Shown: piece by piece, positions 10,401 through 17,680 of the stretch
How positions within the stretch are numbered: the stretch's first letter is position 1
Layout: the number at the start of each line of letters is the position of its first letter
Source of the DNA: an uncultured Coprococcus sp.
Lineage (GTDB): Bacteria; Bacillota; Clostridia; Lachnospirales; Lachnospiraceae
Assembly: GCA_947626675.1 (NCBI GenBank)
Contig: CANQTC010000014.1
Span: 1-64,000, forward strand
Direction of reading: 5' to 3'
Length of the DNA stretch: 64,000 bases
Program-made: the position numbers and the translations under genes
Notes under the pieces: generated by a model
What the model saw: only the letters and a program-made list of their open reading frames with translations
The model's database searches: none
Told to the model about the DNA's origin: nothing

Positions 10401-12997
10401 TCTTCTACTTTTTTCTTTGCTGCGTGCAGGATTGAACTTTTTAGTTTGGCTGCGTTCAGGTAGCCTGATTCTGTATGAAGATTTGCATAATATTCTACTT
10501 GGGCATATAAAGCGGTAAGTTCGGATGTATTTGCTAATTGGTCTGCCAGGAGTGCCAGATTCTTAATACTGCCATTCGTTGTAATTGAAGTTTTATTGGA
10601 ATTAATTAATTGCAAAAGATAATTCATAAGGGCAGAAGAGTCTATACCTGCAGCATTTGCTTCAGAAATTAATGCTGCGATATCATCTACAGTAGCATTT
10701 TGCAAATCAATAGAAGCAAGGTATGCGCAATTTTTAGCATCGGCTTCACTGTTGATACTTGCAGAAAGACTTTCCGTTATTGCTTTTTGTTCTTGTTGTG
10801 CCTGGTTTAGCCAGTCTATCTGTGCGGCTAATCTGCCTGTTACAACTTCTTGAGCATTGACAATTCCTATTTTTTCAAGTTCTGATATTGCATATTCGGC
10901 ATTGTCTTCCGTTAGATTTTTCATTAGGTCTGAGTGGTCAAGATAAGTTGTAGCGAGCTTGTTCAGTGCCTCTTGTTGGGCGTCTATATCATCCGGCATG
11001 GTGGTGAGGACATTTTTGAATTCTTCTAAAGCCGTACCGCCGTCTAATTCGCCGAAGGCTTCGGAGAGGGCGGTAATGGATTCAGCCGATACAGTTGTAC
11101 CGTTGTTTATATCTTCAAAAATTGTTTCAAGACCTGAAAATGCATTTTTGATATTATTAATAGGGTCGGTAAGACTGGTAATACTTATTTCGATATTGTT
11201 ATTATTTGCGTCTTCTTGCAATGATTTAAGATAGTTGTTCCAGTCATTTTTTGTTCCTTCTAAAATTTCATCAGGAATTTCGGCATCAATCAGAAGATTA
11301 GTTTCATCTTTGTTCAAACTATTAACAAATTCCGAAATCCTGTCATTTTGTTCTGTGTCTGTAGGGTTTAATGCATTGGATTTATAGCCGAATTTATCAC
11401 GAATATTATTTAATGTTTCTCTATCGGATATAGTATCAACTCCAAATGCAATTTGTAATTCTTTTTGATCTATATCAAAAAGTTCAGATAATTTGCTGAT
11501 ATATTCTTCTATTAAAGGAATATTTTCTGCTAAAGCCGCATCGGGGTTGATAGCGAAAAGCTTATCGTAGTATAAAGAAATTTCATCGCTATGTTCGTTT
11601 AGTCCTTTTTTTAATTTGTTTAATATATTTTTATTTACCCAGTTTTCTGCGTCATTAAAATCACCAATATCATTTTCAGCCAGTAAAGTGTCATAACCAA
11701 GATTAGATAAATATGAGTTGAATATTTGTTTTGTTGTTTTATCTAAATCATTTGTTTTATATTGAAATATTGCAATGAGGTCATCTGCCATTTCTTTATT
11801 AGAATCAGAAATTGCATTTTTTGCTTCATATACAGCATCCTGATATTGACTAAGCTGTGTATGATATTCATCTTTTATTATCTGAAGTAAAGTATTATAC
11901 TCGTCATCTGGTAAGCCTGAAAAGTCATAACTATTTGTATCAAAATTAAAGAAGTCGTTAGAACCATATCCTGCATCATTAAGCAGTTGTTCTATTTGAC
12001 TTTGCAATTTGGGAACATCAATATTATCGTCACCATCAGGAAGAACTATTTTTTTTTCAGTATTTGAAATGCTATCTATGATTAGCTGATAAAACTGTTC
12101 ATACTCTTCAAGGTCTTCTACAGCTTTATTATATACATTAGCTAAACTTTTGTCTGAATCACTATTTACTTCTGCTCGAAATGCTTTAATGATATCATTC
12201 ATTTTATCTTCAAGCCGAATTGATGCGAGTCTCTCAGAGGCATTTGCGGCATTATTTATAGAGTTTGTTATAGTGTCAATATTACCGGAAAGATTTAAAA
12301 TTGCATCTCCGGTTTCAGTAGTGCCAATTTTTAAGGAAGGAAACATTTCAGCTATCTGATTTCCTAAGTCTAAAAATTCTTCGTATTCACTCGTTGATAG
12401 AGTACCCTGACTTTGCATGACAGTACCGACATTTTTTACTTTTTGTGTAAGTTCTGCATATCTTTTTGATAAACCGGAAATAGTTGACTTATTTTTTTGA
12501 ATTTTATCGTTAATTTCATCAAATTCTGACTTAGCGGCTTTTCCTATTGACATTGCTTCCTGGCGTGTTTCTTCAAGTTCCTTTTGTGTAGTAATTGCGG
12601 CATCAACTAATTTGGTTAGTCCTGAAACAGCAAAACTAATACCGGCACCAATCGCCATTCCGCCAAGCATGTTAATAGTACTAGCACCTAATGAGCTTAA
12701 CCCATTTAGTGCCGATTTACCTAGATTTTTAAAACTGAATGAAGTAGATTGTAAGTGTTCTTCATATGCTTGTAGATAGGTTTGACCTTCTTTGAGTTGG
12801 ATAGAACCGTTATGAATACTTTCAGCAAATTTGATTGCATTTTTATCTGCATTAGTGTATTTTTTAATAATAGTATCTACATTTTTAGATGAGTCATTTG
12901 TGCTTTCATCATTTAAAAATCCAATCGTATCATTATTTAGAGATGTTTGATTCTGTTTTCCAAAATAAAAACCGTTTTCTGTATTGTAATTTGCAAG
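7496..12997 (-). CDS. Tape measure protein, 3' segment (interrupted gene)
   Basis: The frame is open from 12997 to the stop at 7496, 1833 codons. An in-frame TAA at 13001-13003 closes it upstream, exactly where the inserted sequence begins. An ATG at 12670 lacks a clear ribosome site and is probably not a true start. The product has a hydrophobic segment (MLGGMAIGAGISFAVSGL), very long coiled coils and a C-terminal region. Joined to the 5' segment it gives about 2,204 residues; by the usual tape-measure relation this would specify a tail of roughly 300 nm. Without splicing or precise excision the tape measure would be broken. Confidence 0.85.
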   Translation of the reverse strand, partial: LANYNTENGFYFGKQNQTSLNNDTIGFLNDESTNDSSKNVDTIIKKYTNADKNAIKFAESIHNGSIQLKEGQTYLQAYEEHLQSTSFSFKNLGKSALNGLSSLGASTINMLGGMAIGAGISFAVSGLTKLVDAAITTQKELEETRQEAMSIGKAAKSEFDEINDKIQKNKSTISGLSKRYAELTQKVKNVGTVMQSQGTLSTSEYEEFLDLGNQIAEMFPSLKIGTTETGDAILNLSGNIDTITNSINNAANASERLASIRLEDKMNDIIKAFRAEVNSDSDKSLANVYNKAVEDLEEYEQFYQLIIDSISNTEKKIVLPDGDDNIDVPKLQSQIEQLLNDAGYGSNDFFNFDTNSYDFSGLPDDEYNTLLQIIKDEYHTQLSQYQDAVYEAKNAISDSNKEMADDLIAIFQYKTNDLDKTTKQIFNSYLSNLGYDTLLAENDIGDFNDAENWVNKNILNKLKKGLNEHSDEISLYYDKLFAINPDAALAENIPLIEEYISKLSELFDIDQKELQIAFGVDTISDRETLNNIRDKFGYKSNALNPTDTEQNDRISEFVNSLNKDETNLLIDAEIPDEILEGTKNDWNNYLKSLQEDANNNNIEISITSLTDPINNIKNAFSGLETIFEDINNGTTVSAESITALSEAFGELDGGTALEEFKNVLTTMPDDIDAQQEALNKLATTYLDHSDLMKNLTEDNAEYAISELEKIGIVNAQEVVTGRLAAQIDWLNQAQQEQKAITESLSASINSEADAKNCAYLASIDLQNATVDDIAALISEANAAGIDSSALMNYLLQLINSNKTSITTNGSIKNLALLADQLANTSELTALYAQVEYYANLHTESGYLNAAKLKSSILHAAKKKVEDAANQQNTPVQYAPISYATPAKSTGSNGSGNTKKDDFSETFDWLERKITKITNQAERFTDIIKTATDTKKADTYYKKLSSSYASLLGTYADAANYYLNSSDKFNLSGSYKNKVKNGTINLEKITNKELAEKINSFKNLWDKYQDYLDKYIDAQEKLANIPIDKAAAKIEKFGNVISLLDKQIENAVGYKNKNKLVNKQTKEKQNTLDAYKTAKKETGSHLKQAGNTLLNKNTLKNSGVNTNEYKAIKKSVKNGKEVNLTYFTEGSGGYNAAIRYNKMLQADTKASDKLATAQQEYKRWQVTSAKTKFDNIADNYEKRLKKLDYTISPLNNKISEIEASGKTVNKNYYESQRKITNQKLKQYQNEKKELEKSLNSIKKYTDEWFDAKDAIEKCSDAISECVNETYNLNNSINSLYFNMFDDIANSIDRIITEQEFLQSLFAHEKITNDKTGNFTDAGIAKLGSISAAYYLSKEKSDNNAELLKDLQNVKLKGKQANGSYQLGKWSFNSLNDLQNKIDEVYTNWQNNLKDTYSYENAIADLMKEKYQSELNLLQELINARKEALQSEKDLHNYQRTIQEKTSDIAAIQKQIAAYKGDTSQEGISRLQKLQAQLSEKKDDLKETEYEQYISDQEEMLDKLYTEYEELITNKLDNFTKLVNEGLNTSNRNTSAISTYLSNIASSIGYKEENKELFNGNSISSSVSKSTSAIENNAVKESGTNTVKASTKKPAATVSSDNKKTNSLTGIRATFTNADYRKTAKSYISANAKKAAKKRNEYGAVNQAIYDNKSNAYKGKGKILSANGLKGLAKELDIKYDNATKTGKLYKKLKSIKFPGFSKGGIVTVDDITKQVHANGDDGIASLQNGEMVIPAEAAPALQNFINNIPELNRILRPLLQMPDDIHMDTLGNNNYANIVNIDNISLPNVTNYEEFKSQMFHDMQKDNKFEKMIQDMSTNRIAGVGRLTKNRHHF

Positions 12998-13029
12998 CCG
13001 TTACAGAAAATAATTGCTTCGTACAATTA
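12993..13029. repeat. Terminal sequence of the insertion, copy 1
   Basis: The junction side (gcaagccgttacagaaaataattg...) closely resembles 14429-14465 (gcaagctaatacagaaattaattg...). Both contain the small inverted repeat caatt/aattg and then a promoter. The repetition shows that the element end exists twice, so the insertion is compound: a second copy lies inside or next to an older one. Confidence 0.6.
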
Positions 13030-13042
13030 ATCATGGTACAAT
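13014..13042 (+). promoter_or_regulatory. Promoter of first zinc-ribbon gene
   Basis: TTGCTT, a 17-base spacer and TACAAT precede the gene, followed by gggaagtga as ribosome site. The same arrangement recurs at 14450-14478 before the third gene, so the promoter is part of the duplicated unit. It faces opposite to the tape-measure transcript. Confidence 0.55.
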
Positions 13043-13068
13043 ATGGAAAATAGAAGGGAAGTGATAAT

Positions 13069-13533
13069 ATGAACGCGCCTAAAGTGAGTTATTGTCCGTA
13101 TTGTAAAGAACATGGAGTACAAAATATAGAGGATGATTTAAGATGTGCACCTTACTATTCAGCATATTATAATCAAGAAAAAGAAAATTGTAAATACTGT
13201 AATAGACCATTAGTAAAAATGAATTTAACAGTATTTGAGTTTAATACTATTTTATACATATCTGGTGATTCAGCTTTTATAGATGCCATGGATGAATTAA
13301 AGGCTAAAGATATAATAGAATTTAACCTAAAGATGTCGCAGTTTAAAAATCAGGTGAACCAACAAAAGAGTAGTGAACAGGAAAATGATGTTCCCAGATG
13401 TCCAAACTGCAACAGTACTAATATAAAATCAATTTCAGGATTGAGTAGAGGAGCATCTATTGCCATGTTGGGAATTTTCAGTAAGAAAATTAATAAAAGC
13501 TTTGAATGTAAAAATTGTGGCTATACCTGGTAG
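13069..13533 (+). CDS. Double zinc-ribbon protein A
   Basis: 154 residues with two zinc ribbons: an N-terminal one (CPYC...CKYC) and a C-terminal one (CPNC...CKNC) separated by a hydrophobic stretch (GASIAMLGIF). A conserved helical segment, AMDELKAKDIIEFNLK, lies between. The last ~75 residues are nearly identical in the two paralogs downstream while the N-terminal ribbons differ. The family is common as an uncharacterised small protein in Firmicutes. Cargo of the insertion in the tape measure gene, transcribed against it. Function unknown; nucleic-acid or membrane-associated roles are equally open. Confidence 0.75.
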   Translation: MNAPKVSYCPYCKEHGVQNIEDDLRCAPYYSAYYNQEKENCKYCNRPLVKMNLTVFEFNTILYISGDSAFIDAMDELKAKDIIEFNLKMSQFKNQVNQQKSSEQENDVPRCPNCNSTNIKSISGLSRGASIAMLGIFSKKINKSFECKNCGYTW

Positions 13534-13591
13534 ATTTGTTTAGTTATGAGAGATTAGATTTATCTGGTTCGCTTTATGAAGTCAACAATAA
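13531..13591 (+). repeat. Conserved 3' trailer of the zinc-ribbon units (three copies)
   Basis: The ~60 bases after each zinc-ribbon stop (here, 14189-14249 and 14981-15041) are almost the same: tttagttatgagagatta, then ttatct and a (g)aagtcaacaat end. Their conservation outside coding sequence shows that whole units, not just genes, were duplicated. The third copy abuts the intron-like RNA region, so the trailer may be part of that RNA's 3' domain on the minus strand. Confidence 0.65.
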
Positions 13592-13681
13592 GTAAACGAT
13601 ATGGTAAAGGTTTGTAATAAATGTATAGATGGAAATTATTCATTATGTCATTCCATGTATTTCTTTTGGAATGACGGTGTG

Positions 13682-13699
13682 AAATATACATGTATATTT
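13682..13699. promoter_or_regulatory. 18-bp perfect palindrome upstream of zinc-ribbon gene B
   Basis: aaatatacatgtatattt is its own reverse complement. It lies 46 bases before the start of gene B, just upstream of a possible promoter (TTGATA...TATTAT, 19-base spacing). It could be an operator or simply AT-rich chance. Genes A and C lack it. Confidence 0.35.
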
Positions 13700-13744
13700 G
13701 ATAAAAATAATCTGATTGCTCGTATTATAAAAGGAGTAAATATA

Positions 13745-14191
13745 ATGAAATATATAAGGTTATGTAATTACTGTAAAAACAATAGAAAAGATGATGATAA
13801 ATGGGGTTCGGGTTATATTGGTTGGGTAAGTGAAAATAATTATACATGTCCATTTTGTCAGCATGAATTAATTGATACAATATTAACTAGCGAAGAAGAC
13901 GATATACTCATTGAGGTTTCTCGTAGTGCGTCTTTTTACGATGCCATGATTGAGCTAAAATCTAAAGATATAATAGAGTTTAACTTAAAAATGGCACAGT
14001 TTAAAAGTCAGGTGGAACAACAGAAGAGTAGTGAACAAAAAAATGATGTTCCAAGGTGTCCAAATTGTAACAGTACTAATATAAAGCCGATTTCAGGATT
14101 GAGTAGAGGAGCATCTATTGCTATGTTGGGAATTTTCAGTAAGAAAATTAATAAAAGCTTTGAATGTAAAAATTGTGGCTATACATGGTAG
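13745..14191 (+). CDS. Double zinc-ribbon protein B
   Basis: 148 residues from the ATG at 13745, which has aaaggag upstream; an earlier in-frame ATG at 13601 lacks a ribosome site and its extra residues have no match in the paralogs. N-terminal ribbon CNYC...CPFC, then the shared helix (DIIEFNLKMAQF) and the nearly invariant C-terminal ribbon ending CKNCGYTW. The C-terminal half is almost identical at DNA level to genes A and C, while the N-terminal half is divergent, which suggests recent gene conversion or domain swapping. Confidence 0.75.
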   Translation: MKYIRLCNYCKNNRKDDDKWGSGYIGWVSENNYTCPFCQHELIDTILTSEEDDILIEVSRSASFYDAMIELKSKDIIEFNLKMAQFKSQVEQQKSSEQKNDVPRCPNCNSTNIKPISGLSRGASIAMLGIFSKKINKSFECKNCGYTW

Positions 14192-14281
14192 ATGTATTTA
14201 GTTATGAGAGATTACATTTATCTATTTTGTTTTATGGAGTTAACAATGGTACAATATGGAAAGTAGAAGAAAAGTGATAAT

Positions 14282-14428
14282 ATGAACGCACCTAAGTGAC
14301 TTATTGTCCGTATTGTAAAGAACATGGGGTACAAAATATAGAGGATGATTTAAGATGTGCACCTTACTATTCAGCATATGCTAATCAAGAAAAAGAAAAT
14401 TGTAAATACTGTAATAGACCATTAGTAA
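14282..14428 (+). pseudogene. Truncated, frameshifted copy of zinc-ribbon gene A
   Basis: Nearly identical to the first ~147 bases of gene A, but one A is missing after the fourth codon (cctaagtga), which creates an immediate stop. The copy ends abruptly at attagtaa, where the second copy of the element terminus begins. The upstream sequence and ribosome site are also copied. It is a decayed relic left by the nested insertion. Confidence 0.8.
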
Positions 14429-14465
14429 GCAAGCTAATACAGAAATTAATTGCTTTGTACAATTA
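14429..14465. repeat. Terminal sequence of the insertion, copy 2
   Basis: Resembles 12993-13029. It abuts the broken copy of gene A, so an element with gene C and the intron-like core (14429-15489, about 1.06 kb) looks like a complete unit that entered an older copy; the older 5' part was then lost. On the minus strand it also gives a second possible 3' end for the intron. Confidence 0.55.
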
Positions 14466-14506
14466 ATAATAGTATAGTAAAAAATAACAAGGGGGGGATA
14501 TTATAT

Positions 14507-14983
14507 ATGCAAACTTATATGAGAATTTGTCCAATTTGTGCTAAAGAAGATAAAAGAGAGTCATATCATAGTAAAATATATGTTCCGGGTTGGATCGATT
14601 ATTATATAGACGAAGCATCAGCAGAAGGTACATCGTGTGGGGAGCATCCAAACCAAAAACTGATTAAATCATTAATAACTTGTGAAGAATTCCAAATTTT
14701 ACGTAAAGTGTCTAATGATCCATCTTTCGTTCAAGCTATGGATGAATTAAAGGCTAAAGATATAATAGAGTTTAACTTAAAAATGGCACAGTTTAAAAGT
14801 CAGGTAAGCCAACAAAAGAGTACTGAACAAGAAAATGATGTTCTCAGATGTCCAAACTGCAACAGTACTAATATAAAGTCAATTTCAGGTTTGAGTAGAG
14901 GAGCATCTATTGCCATGTTGGGAATTTTCAGTAAGAAAATTAATAAAAGCTTTGAATGTAAAAATTGTGGCTATACATGGTAG
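14507..14983 (+). CDS. Double zinc-ribbon protein C
   Basis: 158 residues from the ATG at 14507, preceded by a G-rich ribosome site (gggggggata) and a promoter TTGCTT-17-TATAGT (14450-14478). Its N-terminal part (CPICAKED...) retains fewer cysteines than A and B. The helix AMDELKAKDIIEFNLKMAQF and the C-terminal ribbon are nearly identical to the paralogs. It lies next to the intron-like core and is probably the original cargo of the unit. Function unknown. Confidence 0.75.
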   Translation: MQTYMRICPICAKEDKRESYHSKIYVPGWIDYYIDEASAEGTSCGEHPNQKLIKSLITCEEFQILRKVSNDPSFVQAMDELKAKDIIEFNLKMAQFKSQVSQQKSTEQENDVLRCPNCNSTNIKSISGLSRGASIAMLGIFSKKINKSFECKNCGYTW

Positions 14984-15039
14984 ATGTATTTAGTTATGAG
15001 AGATTACATTTATCTATTTTGTTTTACGAAGTCAACAAT

Positions 15040-15489
15040 AGAAGAGTAGTAGAACTCACTATTATTTAGCACTGTATAGCTACAGTAGAACTTTTTCACT
15101 ATCACGCTCAATGATAGGTGTCTGACTATGCCTTCATGGGTATATAACAATAGAATACCTATGTCCTCTTGGTAGTCGATGGGAGCGGCACTTGCTTAAT
15201 TAAATAGAGCAGTACGCCTCTCTGCAAGTAAAGTCATCATGCTACATTATGAGTCACATGAGCTGTTCTTGTCCTTGTCCGGTTCTTACGATATCCGGAA
15301 ACTGCGTAGTTCACGCGCAGTTATATCAGAGGTCTACAGTGTAGTAGCTGTAGTTGATTTTACTAATATATCCTCCTACAATAGTAGTTCTTAGTGTTTT
15401 ATCCAAGGATTTCCACCTTAGCACGGGATATATCTGAGCCTTGCACAAAGTTGCTTACTACATTTATGTATGTATACGATTCATTATAT
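15040..15489 (-). ncRNA. Candidate group I intron-like core RNA
   Basis: About 450 bases without a gene. On the minus strand, in the order expected of group I introns, I see atcccgtgctaa (complement of 15418-15429, Q/P5 region), cgacta (15173-15178, R, 5' side of P7) and ggcatagtc (15124-15132, S, 3' side of P7). gacta and tagtc can pair as P7; ggtat/atacc between them can form P8, and ctatca/tgatag after S a P9-type hairpin. I could not resolve P1 or a convincing P3, so the RNA may be degenerate. Sense matches the interrupted tape-measure gene. Confidence 0.5.
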
Positions 15490-16602
15490 ACTTGCATAAC
15501 CCAGCTGTTTAGTGCCAATAATTCCACCGCCTATGGAGAAGATGGTATTTAAAGCACCAAATTTATCAGTCATATTGTCAATGATAGAAAGAAGATTATC
15601 CAGGGTATCAATAATACCGATAACTTCATTAGAATTTGCGATATTTCCAATGGTGTCAGTCCATGTGTTGGAAAGCCTGTTTAATGAGTTTGCAAAAGAA
15701 CTTGCGGTTTTTTCGGCAGCTTCTGCCATAGAGCCTGTTCCATTACGATATTGTGTTAATATTGTTTCATAAGTATCCCAATTACGAAGCAGAGCGTCTA
15801 ACTGGGCGGCAGAAGCATTATTTCCGATGGAATTTAACAGGTTTGATTTTCTGGTATCTGTTTCATCAAGCTTATTATATTCAACAGATAATTCTTTTAG
15901 GACTGTCATGGGATTGCGAAGGGAACGGACACCGTTTACTGTTTCTTCTAATGATACATTTAATGCATTACATGCATCTTTATATTTTGCAAGTCCTTCA
16001 GTGTTAATTCCTTCTTCTTCATCGGTTATCTGTCTTATATTCAGCAGGATATCTTTATAAGCGCGTGCGGCATCTGAACCGCTTTCATTTGTTGCAGCAA
16101 TCATAGTAGCAAGAGCAGATGTTGTTTTGTTTGCATCAACACCGAGGGATGCGGCAACAGATGCAACATTGGTCATGCCTTCTGCTAAATCTGTCATGTT
16201 GATAGAATTGCTGTTTGAGATGTAGTTCATTCCATCTAATACTTTCGTCAGCTCGGTAATAGAACCATTCATCTTATAGGCTTTGTCGGTTGTAGTAATA
16301 AGTTTGTTTGTCAGGTCGGCAGTCATATTACCGGCATTTTGAGCTGACATTGATAATTCGGCTATTTCTTTTGCATTGTTATAGCCGTTATGAAAAGCTT
16401 CTTTAATATCTGATAAATAGTTAGCAGCAGTTTTCCCATATTTACTTGCCGCTTCAAAAGCATTGTTTATAATGTCCTGCAAATCGGATTTCAACAGGCT
16501 GTCATTTGCATTGCTGATATCGGTAATGTACGCATCAACTTCCTTTAGTTCAGTGATTGCTTTTTTTATGTTACTAATCAATATACTTAAATAATTAGCC
16601 AT
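15484..16602 (-). CDS. Tape measure protein, 5' segment (interrupted gene)
   Basis: 372 codons starting at an ATG with a strong ribosome site (aaggaggt). The content is typical of phage tape-measure N-termini (TP901-type): helices rich in Ala/Ser/Asn, including MTNVASVAASLGVDANKTTS, and a Gly-rich hydrophobic end (FSIGGGIIGTKQLGYAS). After that serine the frame runs into intron-like sequence and stops within two codons. The continuation lies 2.5 kb downstream on the same strand (7496-12997) in a compatible frame. Alone it would be a truncated product. Confidence 0.8.
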   Translation of the reverse strand: MANYLSILISNIKKAITELKEVDAYITDISNANDSLLKSDLQDIINNAFEAASKYGKTAANYLSDIKEAFHNGYNNAKEIAELSMSAQNAGNMTADLTNKLITTTDKAYKMNGSITELTKVLDGMNYISNSNSINMTDLAEGMTNVASVAASLGVDANKTTSALATMIAATNESGSDAARAYKDILLNIRQITDEEEGINTEGLAKYKDACNALNVSLEETVNGVRSLRNPMTVLKELSVEYNKLDETDTRKSNLLNSIGNNASAAQLDALLRNWDTYETILTQYRNGTGSMAEAAEKTASSFANSLNRLSNTWTDTIGNIANSNEVIGIIDTLDNLLSIIDNMTDKFGALNTIFSIGGGIIGTKQLGYASI

Positions 16603-16734
16603 ATAATTATGTACCTCCTTGTATTATAAAGTAGTAGTGTTATAGTAGGTAATTGTGAAATAATTTGATACCATTTTATTAGATAATATTAATAATGAAA
16701 ACTTAAAATTACGAGTTTACATGCGGCTTTCTTA

Positions 16735-17259
16735 TTAATCAATCTCTTTAAGCTCACGCATAACAGGTTCTACAATAGAATGTATATATCCATTGCCGCC
16801 TCTTATTTCATAGTCATTGAATAAATCCCAGAAAGCATCCTTTTCTAGTTTTGACCATGAACCGATGTTTTTGTATTTGTTATAATATCGGATAAGACTG
16901 TCTTTTAACTCTTTTAATTTTGTCTCATTATCCTTTTGCTGCATATTATGAAGTGTCATGACGATTTCATGAACGGTGTCTGTGAGGTTTGCTATGTCTG
17001 CTTTTATCATTTCGTCATGCCGGATGGATTGTTTAACAGACTCTTCATGTTTTTCCTGTAATGTTTCCAAACAGTGTTTTGTATTTAATAACAAATCATG
17101 TTCAAGTTGATTTTTGCGCATCCATTTTGTTTCAATGCCTAGTTTTTTAGTCAGCCATTCGATTAGTGAAGTCATTGCCTTTATTCCGGTAAGGATAATG
17201 AATATTGATATCAATAATGAAATGAAATCAATTTTAGTTAAATTTATAATTTCAGTCAT
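16735..17259 (-). CDS. Membrane-anchored coiled-coil protein of the lysis set
   Basis: 174 residues. One N-terminal transmembrane segment (FISLLISIFIILTGIKAMTSLI) is followed by a long coiled coil and a charged C-terminal domain (GSWSKLEKDAFWDLFNDYEIRGG). It follows the holin gene by 18 bases. Similar small proteins sit in lysis cassettes of clostridial phages, so a holin-accessory or spanin-like role is possible but unproven. Confidence 0.6.
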   Translation of the reverse strand: MTEIINLTKIDFISLLISIFIILTGIKAMTSLIEWLTKKLGIETKWMRKNQLEHDLLLNTKHCLETLQEKHEESVKQSIRHDEMIKADIANLTDTVHEIVMTLHNMQQKDNETKLKELKDSLIRYYNKYKNIGSWSKLEKDAFWDLFNDYEIRGGNGYIHSIVEPVMRELKEID

Positions 17260-17277
17260 TGGTAAGCACCACCTTTA

Positions 17278-17664
17278 TCACTTTTCGTTTTTTAAATCGT
17301 ACAAAGCAGTTCCAATTAGAGAATCTAAATATTCATCAAAATCTTCATTTGCAGATTTTAACATCTGATATACAGACGTGGTGAGCGCTTGAATCACTTT
17401 TGTTTTTGCCAGTTCTTTTATTTCGTTTTGTTTTTCCTTTGTCCAGTTTTCAGTGCCTTTAATATCCTTTACGATACATTCGTATAGCTCTTTGACAACG
17501 GATATAACATTCTTATATAAAATATCAGTATATTGCTCAAGTCGTTTAGATTTGGCATAATGACTGAGTTGCGTTCCTGCATAAGTCAGGACAGGCAATA
17601 AAACAACAGTCCAGATAGTATAGATGAGCTGTGCCCAATCAATGTTTTGTAATATTGTATTCAA
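17278..17664 (-). CDS. Phage holin (LL-H type)
   Basis: 128 residues with one N-terminal transmembrane segment (IWTVVLLPVLTYAG), then a long amphipathic region with Lys-rich helices (KTKVIQALTTSVYQML). This layout fits the LL-H phage holin family. It sits 16 bases downstream of the amidase gene. Holins open the cytoplasmic membrane so that the endolysin can reach the wall, which here would release assembled tails. Confidence 0.7.
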   Translation of the reverse strand: MNTILQNIDWAQLIYTIWTVVLLPVLTYAGTQLSHYAKSKRLEQYTDILYKNVISVVKELYECIVKDIKGTENWTKEKQNEIKELAKTKVIQALTTSVYQMLKSANEDFDEYLDSLIGTALYDLKNEK

Positions 17665-17680
17665 TAGGCTTCCTCCCTTC

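Larger units (their letters stand above)
12998..15489 (-). mobile_element. 2.5-kb insertion splitting the tape measure; IStron-like
   Basis: The tape measure frame stops just inside each boundary and resumes exactly across it. If 15489-12998 (minus strand) is removed, codon agt joins ctt in frame, the upstream exon ends in U and the removed segment ends in G, the group I intron rule. A 5-base tgcaa also flanks both sides, so a transposition-type duplication is an alternative. The minus strand holds intron-like core motifs (15040-15489). The plus strand holds three zinc-ribbon genes and a broken fourth. No transposase, homing endonuclease or reverse transcriptase is visible. Confidence 0.65.

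Noticed and set aside
7496..12670. Independent gene starting at the ATG at 12670
   Set aside because: No ribosome site precedes this ATG and the frame stays open for another 109 codons upstream with tape-measure-like sequence, ending exactly at the insertion boundary.
12998..15489. Group II intron or diversity-generating retroelement
   Set aside because: No reverse transcriptase, no GUGYG 5' end, no domain V-like hairpin, and no template/variable repeat pair. Group I-like motifs and the U/G boundary fit better.
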